64,000 nucleotides of DNA, taken from Methanosphaera sp. Lineage in GTDB: Archaea > Methanobacteriota > Methanobacteria > Methanobacteriales > Methanobacteriaceae. The notes beneath the pieces are model-generated. The model saw nothing but the letters and a program-made list of their open reading frames with translations, made no database searches and had not been told where the DNA came from. Made by a program: the position numbers and the translations under genes. The DNA is taken from NCBI RefSeq assembly GCF_022768985.1, contig NZ_JALEKL010000008.1:38699-102698 (forward strand), read 5' to 3'. Below, piece after piece: positions 31,127 to 39,725 of this stretch. The number at the start of each line of letters is the position of its first letter. Position 1 is the stretch's first letter.

Positions 31127-32287
31127 TTGGATTTAATTTCCAAATTATTATTTTACGTTATGGACATTTATTATATCAAAGCTTTTGCTTTAATTATATT
31201 ATTTTTGGGTTGTATTGTTGCAACTTATACTGATATTAAAGACCAGATTATTCCAAACTATCTGACTTTTTCAATGATTATTATTGGAATTTGTATTGTT
31301 AGTTCTTATTTTATTTTAAAAGGTAGTTTTAGTGTATTTTATTATATTTCTATTGTTTTAGTGTTTATTTTATCATATATTCTGTGGATAATAGGTTTGT
31401 GGGGTGGTGGTGATGTTAAATTATTAACTGCAATTTCTACACTTCTTACATATGATTTTCTAGGTATTATTCCAAGCTATCATATTTTCATGCTACAATT
31501 ACCTGTTTATTCTAAGAGTTTTATTGTTCCGACTTTATGGGTTATTATTAATAGTGTTCTTTCAATACTTCCAATTATCATAACAGTTGTTATATATGAA
31601 ATTATTAAAAATAAGAGGTATTTAATTGGAACATTAAAGAATTCTTTCAAAATAAATGAGGTTTTATTTAATTTAAATGTTATGATATGTTTAAATTATA
31701 TTTTATCTATATTGTATGTAGATAATATAATGATAAAACTTGTTGTTATTGCAGTTACTCTTATGATATTAAATAAACTAATACAAAACTACATAAAATA
31801 TGCAGCTATCATCACAACAATACTTATAGTTATAGTGAAAGTTATAGGAAATGATATTACATCATATATCTTAACAATTTTAATCTTTGAAGCTATAGTT
31901 ATATTTATCACAATAACTCAAAATAATCTACTTTCAGATGTACTATCAGATGATGTAGATATAGATAAACTAGATGAGGGTATGATTCTAACATATCCAC
32001 TATATAAAGTAGATGATGAATATATATTTAAATCACAAAAACTAGCAGATAAACTAACATCAAACAATAAAGATATTGTAGTTGAAAGTAATATTATGGG
32101 AATTACAAAAGATGATATTGAAAATATGCAAAAACTTAGACCAGATAAAATAGATGGAAATGTAAAAATTAAAAAAACATTATCTTTTGCACCATTTATA
32201 CTTGCTGGTCTTATAATAACAGTTCTATTTGGTGATATGTTCTATATTATTAAATTAATTATAGGAGTTGTTATAGGTGGACTTTAA
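31127..32287 (+). CDS. A24-family prepilin/preflagellin peptidase (EppA/FlaK-like)
   Basis: A membrane aspartyl protease that cleaves class III signal peptides of archaeal pilins. Both catalytic motifs are visible: TDIKDQIIPN near residues 35-44 and GLWGGGDVK near 90-98 (the GxGD-type aspartate). Multiple membrane segments run from residue 5 to about 265, then a soluble part (about 270-360) and a final hydrophobic segment. At 386 residues it is longer than the smallest archaeal enzymes. Starts at TTG 31127 after AAAGGAGTG. The 3' end overlaps the start of the pilin-like gene by 11 bases, a strong hint at enzyme and substrate in one operon. Confidence 0.85.
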   Translation: MDLISKLLFYVMDIYYIKAFALIILFLGCIVATYTDIKDQIIPNYLTFSMIIIGICIVSSYFILKGSFSVFYYISIVLVFILSYILWIIGLWGGGDVKLLTAISTLLTYDFLGIIPSYHIFMLQLPVYSKSFIVPTLWVIINSVLSILPIIITVVIYEIIKNKRYLIGTLKNSFKINEVLFNLNVMICLNYILSILYVDNIMIKLVVIAVTLMILNKLIQNYIKYAAIITTILIVIVKVIGNDITSYILTILIFEAIVIFITITQNNLLSDVLSDDVDIDKLDEGMILTYPLYKVDDEYIFKSQKLADKLTSNNKDIVVESNIMGITKDDIENMQKLRPDKIDGNVKIKKTLSFAPFILAGLIITVLFGDMFYIIKLIIGVVIGGL

Positions 32288-32744
32288 GGGACAAGTTGCA
32301 GTTGAATATATGATTTTGTTTTTTATTTCAATTATCATAATAACAACAATATCTATGCCACTTGCTATAGATGAGGTGGACCAGATTGGTGATATTAAAA
32401 AAACTATGGAAGTTAAAATGTTTCTAAGTAATATTGCAGATAATGTTGATGTTATCTATAATAATAATGATAATATAAAGGTAATTTCAATAAAATCACC
32501 AGGTAATATTACAGTATCATATAGAAATACAACAAACAGACACTACATCTATTCATATGTAACACTATCTAATGGTAGTCGAAAGAGGGTTGATGTTGAA
32601 GTTCCATGCCATGTATCTTTTATGAACAATCCAAGCTATACATATACAAGATTATATTCAAATCGAAACTACTATAGTAGTGAAATTAAATGTATAGATG
32701 ATGAAAATAGCAGTGGATGTAATGTTAATATATACTTTAAATAA
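32277..32744 (+). CDS. Class III signal peptide (pilin-like) protein
   Basis: 155 residues beginning MDFKGQVAVEYM, a textbook class III signal: a charged short leader cut after KG, then QxxxEY at the start of a hydrophobic helix (LFFISIIIITTISMPLA) that forms the filament core. The rest is an exported domain with NIT/NTT/NGS sequons and Cys residues that could form disulfides (VPCHVSF, IKCIDD, SGCNV). Probably a minor pilin or pilus-like subunit. Starts at GTG 32277 inside the end of the peptidase gene. Followed by A/T-rich sequence and a convergent cysE. Confidence 0.85.
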   Translation: MDFKGQVAVEYMILFFISIIIITTISMPLAIDEVDQIGDIKKTMEVKMFLSNIADNVDVIYNNNDNIKVISIKSPGNITVSYRNTTNRHYIYSYVTLSNGSRKRVDVEVPCHVSFMNNPSYTYTRLYSNRNYYSSEIKCIDDENSSGCNVNIYFK

Positions 32745-32800
32745 ATAAAAAAAGATAAAATGTTGGGTGGTTATAATAAAAAAAGAGAGAAGTGAAATAT

Positions 32801-33559
32801 TTATCCTTTCTTCTCTTCATTTTTTAGTTTTTGTTCTTCTGATCCTACTCTTTCATAGAGTTTCTTTAAAGCTTCACGATCTTCTTTGCAAAGTTCATCT
32901 TTAAGAAGTTTTTTATATTCTGGGTATTCATCATATATTACTTTTTCAAGACATTCCTGTTTTACAATAAATGCATTAAGTGTACGTGCAAGTGGGTTGA
33001 GTATTTCCCCATGTTCAAGGTCGTGTTTTTTATTTTTATCTGCTTTTATTGCTTCTAGTGATCGTCCAGGAATACCTACTATTGTACTTCCAGGTTCTGC
33101 TGACTTTGTTACTACAGATCCTGCACCTATTGTACAGTTATCACCTATTTCTATGTCACCTAGAATTAATGCATTTGTTCCTATAACAACGTTGTTTCCA
33201 ATTGTAGGGTGTCTTTTCTTATTTTCAAGTGATGTTCCACCAAGTAATACTCCCTTATAAAGCAATACATCATCACCTATTACTGATGTTTCACCAATAA
33301 CCACACCCATTCCATGATCTATAAAGAATCTTCTTCCTATTGTTGCACCAGGATGTATTTCAATTCCTGTAATAAATCGATTTACATGTGATATAAATCT
33401 TCCAATTAACTGATGATTTCTCACCCAAAACCAGTGGGCAAGTCTATGAAGTCCTAATGCATGAAGACCAGGATAACATAAGATTACCTCTATTGTACTT
33501 TTAGCAGCAGGGTCATTGTCAAAAACATTTCTTATATCTTCTCGTATCCTATCAAACAT
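32801..33559 (-). CDS. cysE: Serine O-acetyltransferase
   Basis: Transfers acetyl from acetyl-CoA to serine, giving O-acetylserine for cysteine synthesis; the partner synthase is at 54.9-55.8 kb. The N-terminal helical part begins [22 protein letters not shown] and [24 protein letters not shown] lead into left-handed beta-helix hexapeptide repeats ([19 protein letters not shown]). Its 252 residues include a charged C-terminal extension (about 185-252), the region that usually contacts the synthase. Ribosome site AGGATTATGG precedes ATG 33559. Monocistronic, convergent with the pilin gene. Confidence 0.92.
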   Translation of the reverse strand: MFDRIREDIRNVFDNDPAAKSTIEVILCYPGLHALGLHRLAHWFWVRNHQLIGRFISHVNRFITGIEIHPGATIGRRFFIDHGMGVVIGETSVIGDDVLLYKGVLLGGTSLENKKRHPTIGNNVVIGTNALILGDIEIGDNCTIGAGSVVTKSAEPGSTIVGIPGRSLEAIKADKNKKHDLEHGEILNPLARTLNAFIVKQECLEKVIYDEYPEYKKLLKDELCKEDREALKKLYERVGSEEQKLKNEEKKG

Positions 33560-33978
33560 TATTCCATAATCCTATAAAATTTTTTTTTAATCATAAAAGT
33601 TTAATTTATTTATTAATTTAATCCTTCTTATCACATTTATTTATTTTAGTTTTAAGTTAAATATTTATTTAAAATATTTTAATTATTTTCTTAGATAAAA
33701 TGAAAAAATTAAAAAGCAGTAGTGGTGATAATAATTTTTTTTATATGAGTTAAGAAGAAATATTATTTTTTTCAATGTATTTTATATAATAACAACCTAT
33801 TAGTTCGTATAACTTGAAAATAAATTATTTTAGTTAATTATTTTTAAATTAAAGAGATATTAACTATAATTTTTTAGTGGAATTTTAATTAAATATAATA
33901 TAAATTATAATAATGATTAATAATGATAAAATATAGAAAGTATTAATTGAAAATTAAAATTTATGAGAGTTTAATATT
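33560..33978. other. Divergent intergenic region between cysE and thiM
   Basis: About 420 A/T-rich bases with promoters for both neighbours. I looked for a thiamine riboswitch (the CTGAGA and GATGA signature) before thiM and did not find one. No ORF or strong hairpin was recognised. Confidence 0.5.
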
Positions 33979-34839
33979 ATGGCAGATGAAAAAATTAAAG
34001 AAATCGCAAAACAAGTAGACGAACTTAGAGGTGCATGTCCTCTTATGCATTGTATTACAAACGTTGTAACAGTACATGAATGTGCAAATGCAGCACTAGC
34101 TGTGGGTGCATCACCTATTATGGCAAATGAAGAAGCAGAAGCTGAAGAAATTACATCAATTGCAAGTTCACTTATCGTTAATATTGGAACTCTTACAAAA
34201 TCTCAGATAAACACAATGAAAATATCAACAAAAACCGCAGGAGAACTTAATAAGAAATTTGTACTTGACCCTGTAGGAATAGGTGTAAGTCAAATACGTA
34301 ACGATACAGCAATAGATCTTATAAAACTTAACACTCCAACAATTATTCGTGGAAACTTATCTGAAATTAAGGCAATTGCAACATTTTATGGTATTCTTGA
34401 AGAATGTAGCCAAGTAAAAGGTGTAGATGTAGCAGAAGGCGATGTTATAAATGAAGAAACTCTTGAATATAACAGTGAGTTAATTCGTAATATTGCAGCA
34501 AAACTTGAAACAACAGTTGCAGTATCAGGTAAAATAGACATAATATCTGATGGAAAAGAAGTATATGCAGTTGACAATGGTGATGCAGTACTATCATCAA
34601 TCACAGGTACTGGTTGTATGCTTGCAACAATCATGGGAGCATATGCAGCAGTTACAACACCTCTTAATGCAGCAATTTGTGCAACCCTTGTTATGACAAT
34701 TTCTGGTGAAATTGCAGCAGAAAAAATGCGCAAAAATGATGAAGGAACAGGTTCATTTAATGTATACTTAACTGATGAATTCTATAAAATGACACCTGAA
34801 ACAATGATGAAATACGCAAATCTTAAAAAAGTATTATAG
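33979..34839 (+). CDS. thiM: Hydroxyethylthiazole kinase
   Basis: Phosphorylates the thiazole moiety of thiamine (salvage). Family motifs: PLMHCITNVVTVHECANAALAVGASPIM at about 20-47, KFVLDPVGIG near 93-102, IIRGNLSEI, and the C-terminal ITGTGCMLATIMGAY (about 206-220) that forms the phosphate-binding loop and includes the conserved Cys. 286 residues is typical. It lies about 100 bases before thiE, forming a thiamine salvage pair. A perfect TTTTAGATCTAAAA palindrome follows directly after the stop (34842-34855). Confidence 0.93.
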   Translation: MADEKIKEIAKQVDELRGACPLMHCITNVVTVHECANAALAVGASPIMANEEAEAEEITSIASSLIVNIGTLTKSQINTMKISTKTAGELNKKFVLDPVGIGVSQIRNDTAIDLIKLNTPTIIRGNLSEIKAIATFYGILEECSQVKGVDVAEGDVINEETLEYNSELIRNIAAKLETTVAVSGKIDIISDGKEVYAVDNGDAVLSSITGTGCMLATIMGAYAAVTTPLNAAICATLVMTISGEIAAEKMRKNDEGTGSFNVYLTDEFYKMTPETMMKYANLKKVL

Positions 34840-34841
34840 AC

Positions 34842-34855
34842 TTTTAGATCTAAAA
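34842..34855. repeat. 14-base palindrome between thiM and thiE
   Basis: TTTTAGATCTAAAA is a perfect palindrome two bases after the thiM stop. It could be part of a terminator or an operator for thiE; nothing more can be said. Confidence 0.35.
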
Positions 34856-34937
34856 AATATAAAGTATTTCTCCAATTATCACCTCCCCTTTATTTTATTT
34901 TTTTTATAAATATATTCCATAGTGAGTTGATTTAAAG

Positions 34938-35561
34938 ATGAATATTGATTATAGTTTATATCTTGTAACAGACCAGTTTGATTTTAGTCGTGAAGAATTT
35001 CTCCACATAATAGAAGAATCCATTATTGGTGGAGTTAATGTAGTGCAACTTAGAGAGAAAAAATCATCAACACTTGACTTTTATGAGCTTGCATGTGATG
35101 TTAAAGAAATTACAGATAAGTATGATGTACCTCTTATTATTAATGATAGAATTGATGTAGCTCTTGCTGTAAATTCTGCTGGTGTACACTTAGGACAGGA
35201 TGATATGCCATGTAAGGTTGCACGTCGTATTGTAGGTGATGATATGATCATAGGAATTAGTGCTGAAAATTACTCTGATGCTATGCAAGGAGAACTTGAT
35301 GGTGCTGACTATCTTGGTATTGGTGCAATTCGTAAAACTCCTACAAAGGCTGAATGTAGTGTAATATCACATGAGGATCTTCTTAAAGTTAATGAAAACA
35401 TCACAATTGATCGTGTTGCAATTGGTGGAATTAAAGAAGATAATACAGAGCATGTAATTAGTGATTATGGATTTGATGGTGTGGCAATAGTATCTGCTAT
35501 CATGCTTGCTGATAATCCAAGAGAAAAAGCTCGTGAATTTAGAGAAATTATTGGTAAATAA
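34938..35561 (+). CDS. thiE: Thiamine-phosphate synthase
   Basis: Joins hydroxymethylpyrimidine diphosphate with thiazole phosphate to form thiamine phosphate. TIM-barrel enzyme of 207 residues with VQLREKKSST (about 35-44), LIINDRIDVALAVNSAGVHLGQDDMP (about 70-95), GISAENYSDA, DYLGIGAIRKTPTK (pyrophosphate loop) and AIGGIKEDN. Downstream of thiM in the same direction and probably co-transcribed or under a shared control. T-rich tract after the stop. Confidence 0.93.
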   Translation: MNIDYSLYLVTDQFDFSREEFLHIIEESIIGGVNVVQLREKKSSTLDFYELACDVKEITDKYDVPLIINDRIDVALAVNSAGVHLGQDDMPCKVARRIVGDDMIIGISAENYSDAMQGELDGADYLGIGAIRKTPTKAECSVISHEDLLKVNENITIDRVAIGGIKEDNTEHVISDYGFDGVAIVSAIMLADNPREKAREFREIIGK

Positions 35562-35654
35562 ATTCCCCTTTTTTTTATTCTATTTTTTTTAAAATTTTTT
35601 AAACTTTTTTATTTATATTTTTTTAATAATTCTTATTTCTCCTAATTATATATT

Positions 35655-35704
35655 AAAAAGTAATACTTTTTAGCTAAATTTAGGGGTAAAAGTAATAACT
35701 TTTA
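35655..35704. promoter_or_regulatory. Two related palindromes upstream of the nicotianamine synthase-like gene
   Basis: AAAAAGTA-A-TACTTTTT (35655-35671) is a perfect 8+8 inverted repeat; TAAAAGT-AATA-ACTTTTA (35687-35704) is a perfect 7+7 one. Their centres are about 32 bases apart (three helical turns) and they lie just upstream of a TATA-like TATATATTA near 35720-35729. This looks like a pair of operator sites for a dimeric regulator; given the target, a metal-responsive one is plausible but inferred. Confidence 0.5.
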
Positions 35705-35815
35705 TTAATAACAACAACCATATATATTACTAACAAGAAAGAACTAATAAAAAACATATTAACTTCTTTCAAATTTTTAATAAAAACAATAATAATATTG
35801 AGATGGTGATTAATT

Positions 35816-36640
35816 ATGAGTTGCTGGAAATACTGGCCAGAAATAGAAGAAATAGCAGAAACACTAGAAGGACTAGGTGCAGAAAACATAGATCATATCG
35901 ATGAGCTAAATAAAATCGACATAGAAGAAGTAAAAAAACAACTAGATAGAATCGAAGTAATAGCACACGACAAAGACATAGACTTTGACTCAGCAAAACA
36001 CATACTAGATAATGAACGTATGAACAAAGCATTAAAACTAATACGTAAATTCTACCTCTACATCGGAGCAAGACTAGAAACAGAAAATGCACAAGAAATC
36101 ATAGACTCAGATCTTGACCCTGATGAAATCCTAAATAAATTCCACTTCTATGAAAGATATGAAGGACTACTAGAAAACGAATCAAAACTAGCAAAATTCA
36201 ATGAAAATAAAACATTTGTATTTATAGGAAGCGGACCACTACCATTAACCTTAATAATGTTTAGAAAAAAATTTGGATGTAAATGTATAGGAATAGAAAT
36301 ACAACCAGAAGTAGCAGAACTATCACGTAAAGTAATAGATAAACTAGGACTATCTGATGGAATAGAAATCATAGTAGGTGATGAAACAACAATAGAAGAC
36401 CTAGACTATGACATACTAATGGTTGCAGCATTTGCAGAACCAAAAGAACGTGTATTTGCAAATGTATGGGAACGTGTAACACCAAAAACACCAGTACTTG
36501 TAAGAACATACAGTGGAATGAGAGCAATACTATATGCACCACTCACTGATAAACAACTCAGAGGATTCCACAAAGAAATAATGCTTCTTCCAATAGGAAA
36601 TACAAACAATACAAGTGTACTTCTACGTAAAATAGAATAA
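35816..36640 (+). CDS. Nicotianamine synthase-like protein (thermonicotianamine type)
   Basis: 274 residues. Archaeal members of this family condense aminocarboxypropyl units of S-adenosylmethionine with glutamate to give a nicotianamine-like metal chelator. The Rossmann-type SAM-binding core shows FVFIGSGPLPLTLIMFRKKF (about 135-154), IGIEIQPEVAELSRKVI and EIIVGD, followed by VRTYSGMRAILYAP. The N-terminal helical domain (1-130) starts SCWKYWPEIEEIAETLE. The product probably chelates Ni, Fe or Zn, useful to a methanogen rich in nickel enzymes; that use is inferred. GGTGAT ribosome site. Preceded by a pair of palindromes that may be operators. Confidence 0.85.
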   Translation: MSCWKYWPEIEEIAETLEGLGAENIDHIDELNKIDIEEVKKQLDRIEVIAHDKDIDFDSAKHILDNERMNKALKLIRKFYLYIGARLETENAQEIIDSDLDPDEILNKFHFYERYEGLLENESKLAKFNENKTFVFIGSGPLPLTLIMFRKKFGCKCIGIEIQPEVAELSRKVIDKLGLSDGIEIIVGDETTIEDLDYDILMVAAFAEPKERVFANVWERVTPKTPVLVRTYSGMRAILYAPLTDKQLRGFHKEIMLLPIGNTNNTSVLLRKIE

Positions 36641-36852
36641 TCACCAAATCTTCATCTTCTCTTCTTTTTTTATAGTTGAATACTTAAAAAAAATGGTTTT
36701 AAATTAATACTTCCCTTTCTCTCTTTTTTTTGATAAAAATTTATAACAAAAAGGTAGTCTATCTATATAAAATATTATTTTTCTTTGAAAAATTAGTTTT
36801 TTATAAAAGAGGTGGTGATATGGGGGGGTTATTTGTGAAAATAGATTTAGAT

Positions 36853-38097
36853 CTATTCCATTTCTTTCATTTTTTTAGCGATTTCTACTCCATAGTTGAA
36901 GCATTCTTCAAGGTCGTCATCTGTAGGTACGTAGTTTACTTCTAAGTTTCCTACCATGTCAAAGCCCATTTCGCCCATTTTTTCATTTAACCATGCAGGT
37001 CCTCTTCCACTCCATCCAAATGAACCGAATGTAGCTCCAAGTCTTTTAATTCCTGTTCTTGAGAATTCAAGTTCATCAATGTATAATGCAACATCTGCGA
37101 TACTTGGGAATACTTTGTTAAAGAGTGTTGGAACACCCATGAGTACTGCTTTACTTTCAAGTACATCTTTTACAATTTCACTTCTTTCATCTTCTTTAAG
37201 GAAGTGCATTTTTACATCTACACCTTCTGACATGAGACCTTCTGCAATTGCATGTGCCATGTATTGTGTTGAGAAGTGCATTGTATCATAGATAAGTGTT
37301 GCTTGTTCTGTTTTGAATTTACCATTAGCCCAGTCAAGGTATGCTCCAATGATTTTCATTGGATCTGTCCAGATTTGTCCGTGTGATGGTGCGATTGTTT
37401 TAATTTGATCAAGAAGTCCAAGTTCTACTACTTCATTAAGTTTGTTTTTAAGTAGTGGTGTAAGTGGAGTAAGTAAGTTAGCATAGAATTTTTGTGCTGC
37501 TTCCATTAATTCACTTTCTGGGATTTCATAGTCGTATAATTCACGTTTACATACGTGTTGTCCAAATGCATCGTTTGAGAAAAGAATTCCATCTTCTTGT
37601 AAGAATGTAAACATGCTGTCTGGCCAGTGTAACATTTTAGCATCAAGGAATGCAAATGTTTTTGCTCCAACTTTAAGTGAATCTCCTGTACCTACAGTTA
37701 CAAAGTTTGCTCCTTCAAGGTCAGGGTAGTGTTGGATAAGTCCGTTTTTAGCTACTGGTGTACAGTAGATAGGTGTTTCTGGGAATCTTGCGTGGATTTC
37801 TGATAATGTTCCACTGTGATCTTTTTCTACGTGGTTTTGTATGATGTAATCGATTTTGATTTCATCGAGTCCTTGATCTGCAAATGCATCTTCAATTCTT
37901 CCCCATAATTGTGCTGAGTATACTTTTCCAGGATATACGTTATCGATAAGTACACATTCTCCTTCTGAGAATACTAAAAATGCGTTGTATGTTGTTCCAT
38001 TTAAGGTGTATCCGTGGTATTCACGTCTATCCCAATCAATTGTTCCTACAGAGTATACTCCTTCTGCTAGTTTTGGTGCTTTTGCTTTCATTTTCAT
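36853..38097 (-). CDS. fprA: F420H2 oxidase-type flavodiiron protein
   Basis: Reduces O2 to water with electrons from reduced F420, protecting the anaerobe. The N-terminal metallo-beta-lactamase-like domain (1-250) holds the di-iron motif HVEKDH at residues 89-94 and further ligands in [18 protein letters not shown] and APSHGQIW. The C-terminal flavodoxin domain (about 255-414) has [16 protein letters not shown] for FMN and [11 protein letters not shown]. 414 residues, with no rubredoxin fused. SD GGAATGG before ATG 38097. First reader of an oxygen-defence group with the superoxide reductase and rubrerythrin genes on the same strand upstream, but about 220 bases separate it from the next gene, so it probably has its own promoter. 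Confidence 0.93.
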   Translation of the reverse strand: MKMKAKAPKLAEGVYSVGTIDWDRREYHGYTLNGTTYNAFLVFSEGECVLIDNVYPGKVYSAQLWGRIEDAFADQGLDEIKIDYIIQNHVEKDHSGTLSEIHARFPETPIYCTPVAKNGLIQHYPDLEGANFVTVGTGDSLKVGAKTFAFLDAKMLHWPDSMFTFLQEDGILFSNDAFGQHVCKRELYDYEIPESELMEAAQKFYANLLTPLTPLLKNKLNEVVELGLLDQIKTIAPSHGQIWTDPMKIIGAYLDWANGKFKTEQATLIYDTMHFSTQYMAHAIAEGLMSEGVDVKMHFLKEDERSEIVKDVLESKAVLMGVPTLFNKVFPSIADVALYIDELEFSRTGIKRLGATFGSFGWSGRGPAWLNEKMGEMGFDMVGNLEVNYVPTDDDLEECFNYGVEIAKKMKEME

Positions 38098-38314
38098 AAT
38101 ATACCATTCCTATTAAAAAATTTTATATAAAATTTCTTTTTTTACAATCTTAATTTTTTAATTATTAAATATTTATATTTAAGCTATATTTTCATGTAAA
38201 TATTAATTAAAATAAGAAAAAGAATTTAAAAAAAGTAAAGATATTAGTTTGAAATATATCAAACTAAATATTGTATTGTTTGTGTATTTTTTATAGTTCA
38301 ACTTTAAATTAAGC

Positions 38315-38689
38315 TTATGCTTTCCAAAGACCGTGTAATGTACAGAATTCTCTTGCTTCTACATTTTCAGCTTCTGGTATGTAGAAGTCTGCTTGTGGTT
38401 TGTCTCCAGGTTTTAATAATTGTTTGTGAATTTGTCCATCTGCTTCAAGTTCAATTAATGCAATGTAGTGTTCTTCATCCATTGGATGTTCTACTTCTCC
38501 AACTTCTACGTGGTATTTATCAGCTTCACGTGTTACAACAGGTACGTGTTTTACTTCTCCTTCACCTGATGTTTTTGCTTCAAAGATGTTCATTGATTCT
38601 GCATCTGCATCTTTGTTTGGTACTACTACTTCTATGATGTTTCCTGTTCCTTTACATTTTAACATTGTGTTTGCTTTTAATTCTGCCAT
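38315..38689 (-). CDS. Superoxide reductase (desulfoferrodoxin-like) with a degenerate N-terminal domain
   Basis: Reduces superoxide to hydrogen peroxide. The catalytic iron site His4Cys is complete: His48 (KHVP), His68 (EHPM), His74 (EEHYI), Cys116 (EFC) and His119 (LHGLWK). The N-terminal desulforedoxin module, which normally has four Cys, keeps only Cys12 (MLKCKGTGNIIEVV), so the second iron centre is absent while its fold is retained. This matches the class that lost centre I. Length 124 residues. Located between rubrerythrin and flavodiiron protein genes; rubrerythrin would remove the peroxide it makes. Confidence 0.9.
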   Translation of the reverse strand: MAELKANTMLKCKGTGNIIEVVVPNKDADAESMNIFEAKTSGEGEVKHVPVVTREADKYHVEVGEVEHPMDEEHYIALIELEADGQIHKQLLKPGDKPQADFYIPEAENVEAREFCTLHGLWKA

Positions 38690-38845
38690 AATTTATACAT
38701 CCTATAAGATTTATTTTTATATTTTTTTTGAGCATTATTTATTAAAAAAAATATTTAAAAAAAAATTTAAATGAAAAAGGGGGAGGAGAGATTAAAAAAA
38801 TTTTTTTAGATCTTAAGACTAATTAATGTAGAATAGTCAGACTAT

Positions 38846-39418
38846 CTACCATTGGTCTTCTTCACGTTTGAAGTATGATTGTGGGTGTTCACAAATTGGA
38901 CATTTTTCAGGTGGTTTTTCTCCTTTAAATACAAATCCACATTTTTTACATACCCATGTTACTTCTTCGTCTCTGTTGAAGAATTTGTCTTCTTTTATGT
39001 AGTCTGCGAGTTTTTGGTATCTTTCTTTGTGGTGTTCTTCAACATCTCCAATTAATCTGAGTTTTGTTGCATAGAGTGTGTGTCCTTCTTCTTCTGCATC
39101 TTTTGCAGCTTCAGGGTACATTACTTCGTATTCTTCTGTTTCTCCGTTAATTGCAGCTTGTAAGTTTTCGAGTGTTGTTCCATATACGAGTGGTACTGAT
39201 GCTGGTACATCTACTGCATCGAGATCTGCTCCTAGTTCAGATAACATTTTGAATAATACTTTTGCGTGTTGGAATTCGTTTGCTGATGTTTCCATGAAGA
39301 TGTCTGCAATTTCTCTGTATCCTTCTTTTGCTGCTACTTTTGCATATACTTCATATCTGTTTCTTGCTAAGTTTTCGCCTACAAATGCGTGTGCTAAATT
39401 TTTTATTGTTTTGGACAT
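38846..39418 (-). CDS. rbr: Rubrerythrin
   Basis: Peroxide reductase with a ferritin-like di-iron domain and a C-terminal rubredoxin domain. Di-iron ligands are visible in the helices with ENLARNRYEVYA, ETSANEFQHAKVL, EEYEVMYPEAAKDAEEEGH and GDVEEHHKERY. The rubredoxin part has CKKCG and CPIC (Cys157, 160, 173, 176). The frame opens with GTG at 39427, but AGGTGA there is the ribosome site for ATG 39418, giving the usual MSKTIKNLAHAF start (190 residues). Its reductant could be the separate rubredoxin at 53.35 kb. Confidence 0.93.
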   Translation of the reverse strand: MSKTIKNLAHAFVGENLARNRYEVYAKVAAKEGYREIADIFMETSANEFQHAKVLFKMLSELGADLDAVDVPASVPLVYGTTLENLQAAINGETEEYEVMYPEAAKDAEEEGHTLYATKLRLIGDVEEHHKERYQKLADYIKEDKFFNRDEEVTWVCKKCGFVFKGEKPPEKCPICEHPQSYFKREEDQW

Positions 39419-39725
39419 TTTTTTCACCTATTAATTTAGTAAATATTATTTTGTATGCTTTTAAACGAAATCAATTAGTCATCGACATATAAAATAATAT
39501 CTAGTTGGAATAATTATAATTTAATATTTTTTATAAATAAACCATCTAAACTATAATATAAACATAATTATATTTAAAGTTTCTTATTATGTTTAATTTT
39601 TAGTTAATTGTATGGTTTAAAAAAAGAGTAGAAAATATAAAAATTTAGTTATAACTAAATAGACATTTATTATTTATATAAAAATCGCTTAAAAATAGAA
39701 AAAAATAAAAAATAAAGATGGATAA

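Noticed and set aside
33560..33978. Thiamine riboswitch before thiM
   Set aside because: The conserved CTGAGA/GATGA elements are absent.
36730..36945. 71-residue plus-strand ORF overlapping the flavodiiron gene
   Set aside because: Its second half is the reverse complement of the fprA C-terminus; start lies in low-complexity spacer.
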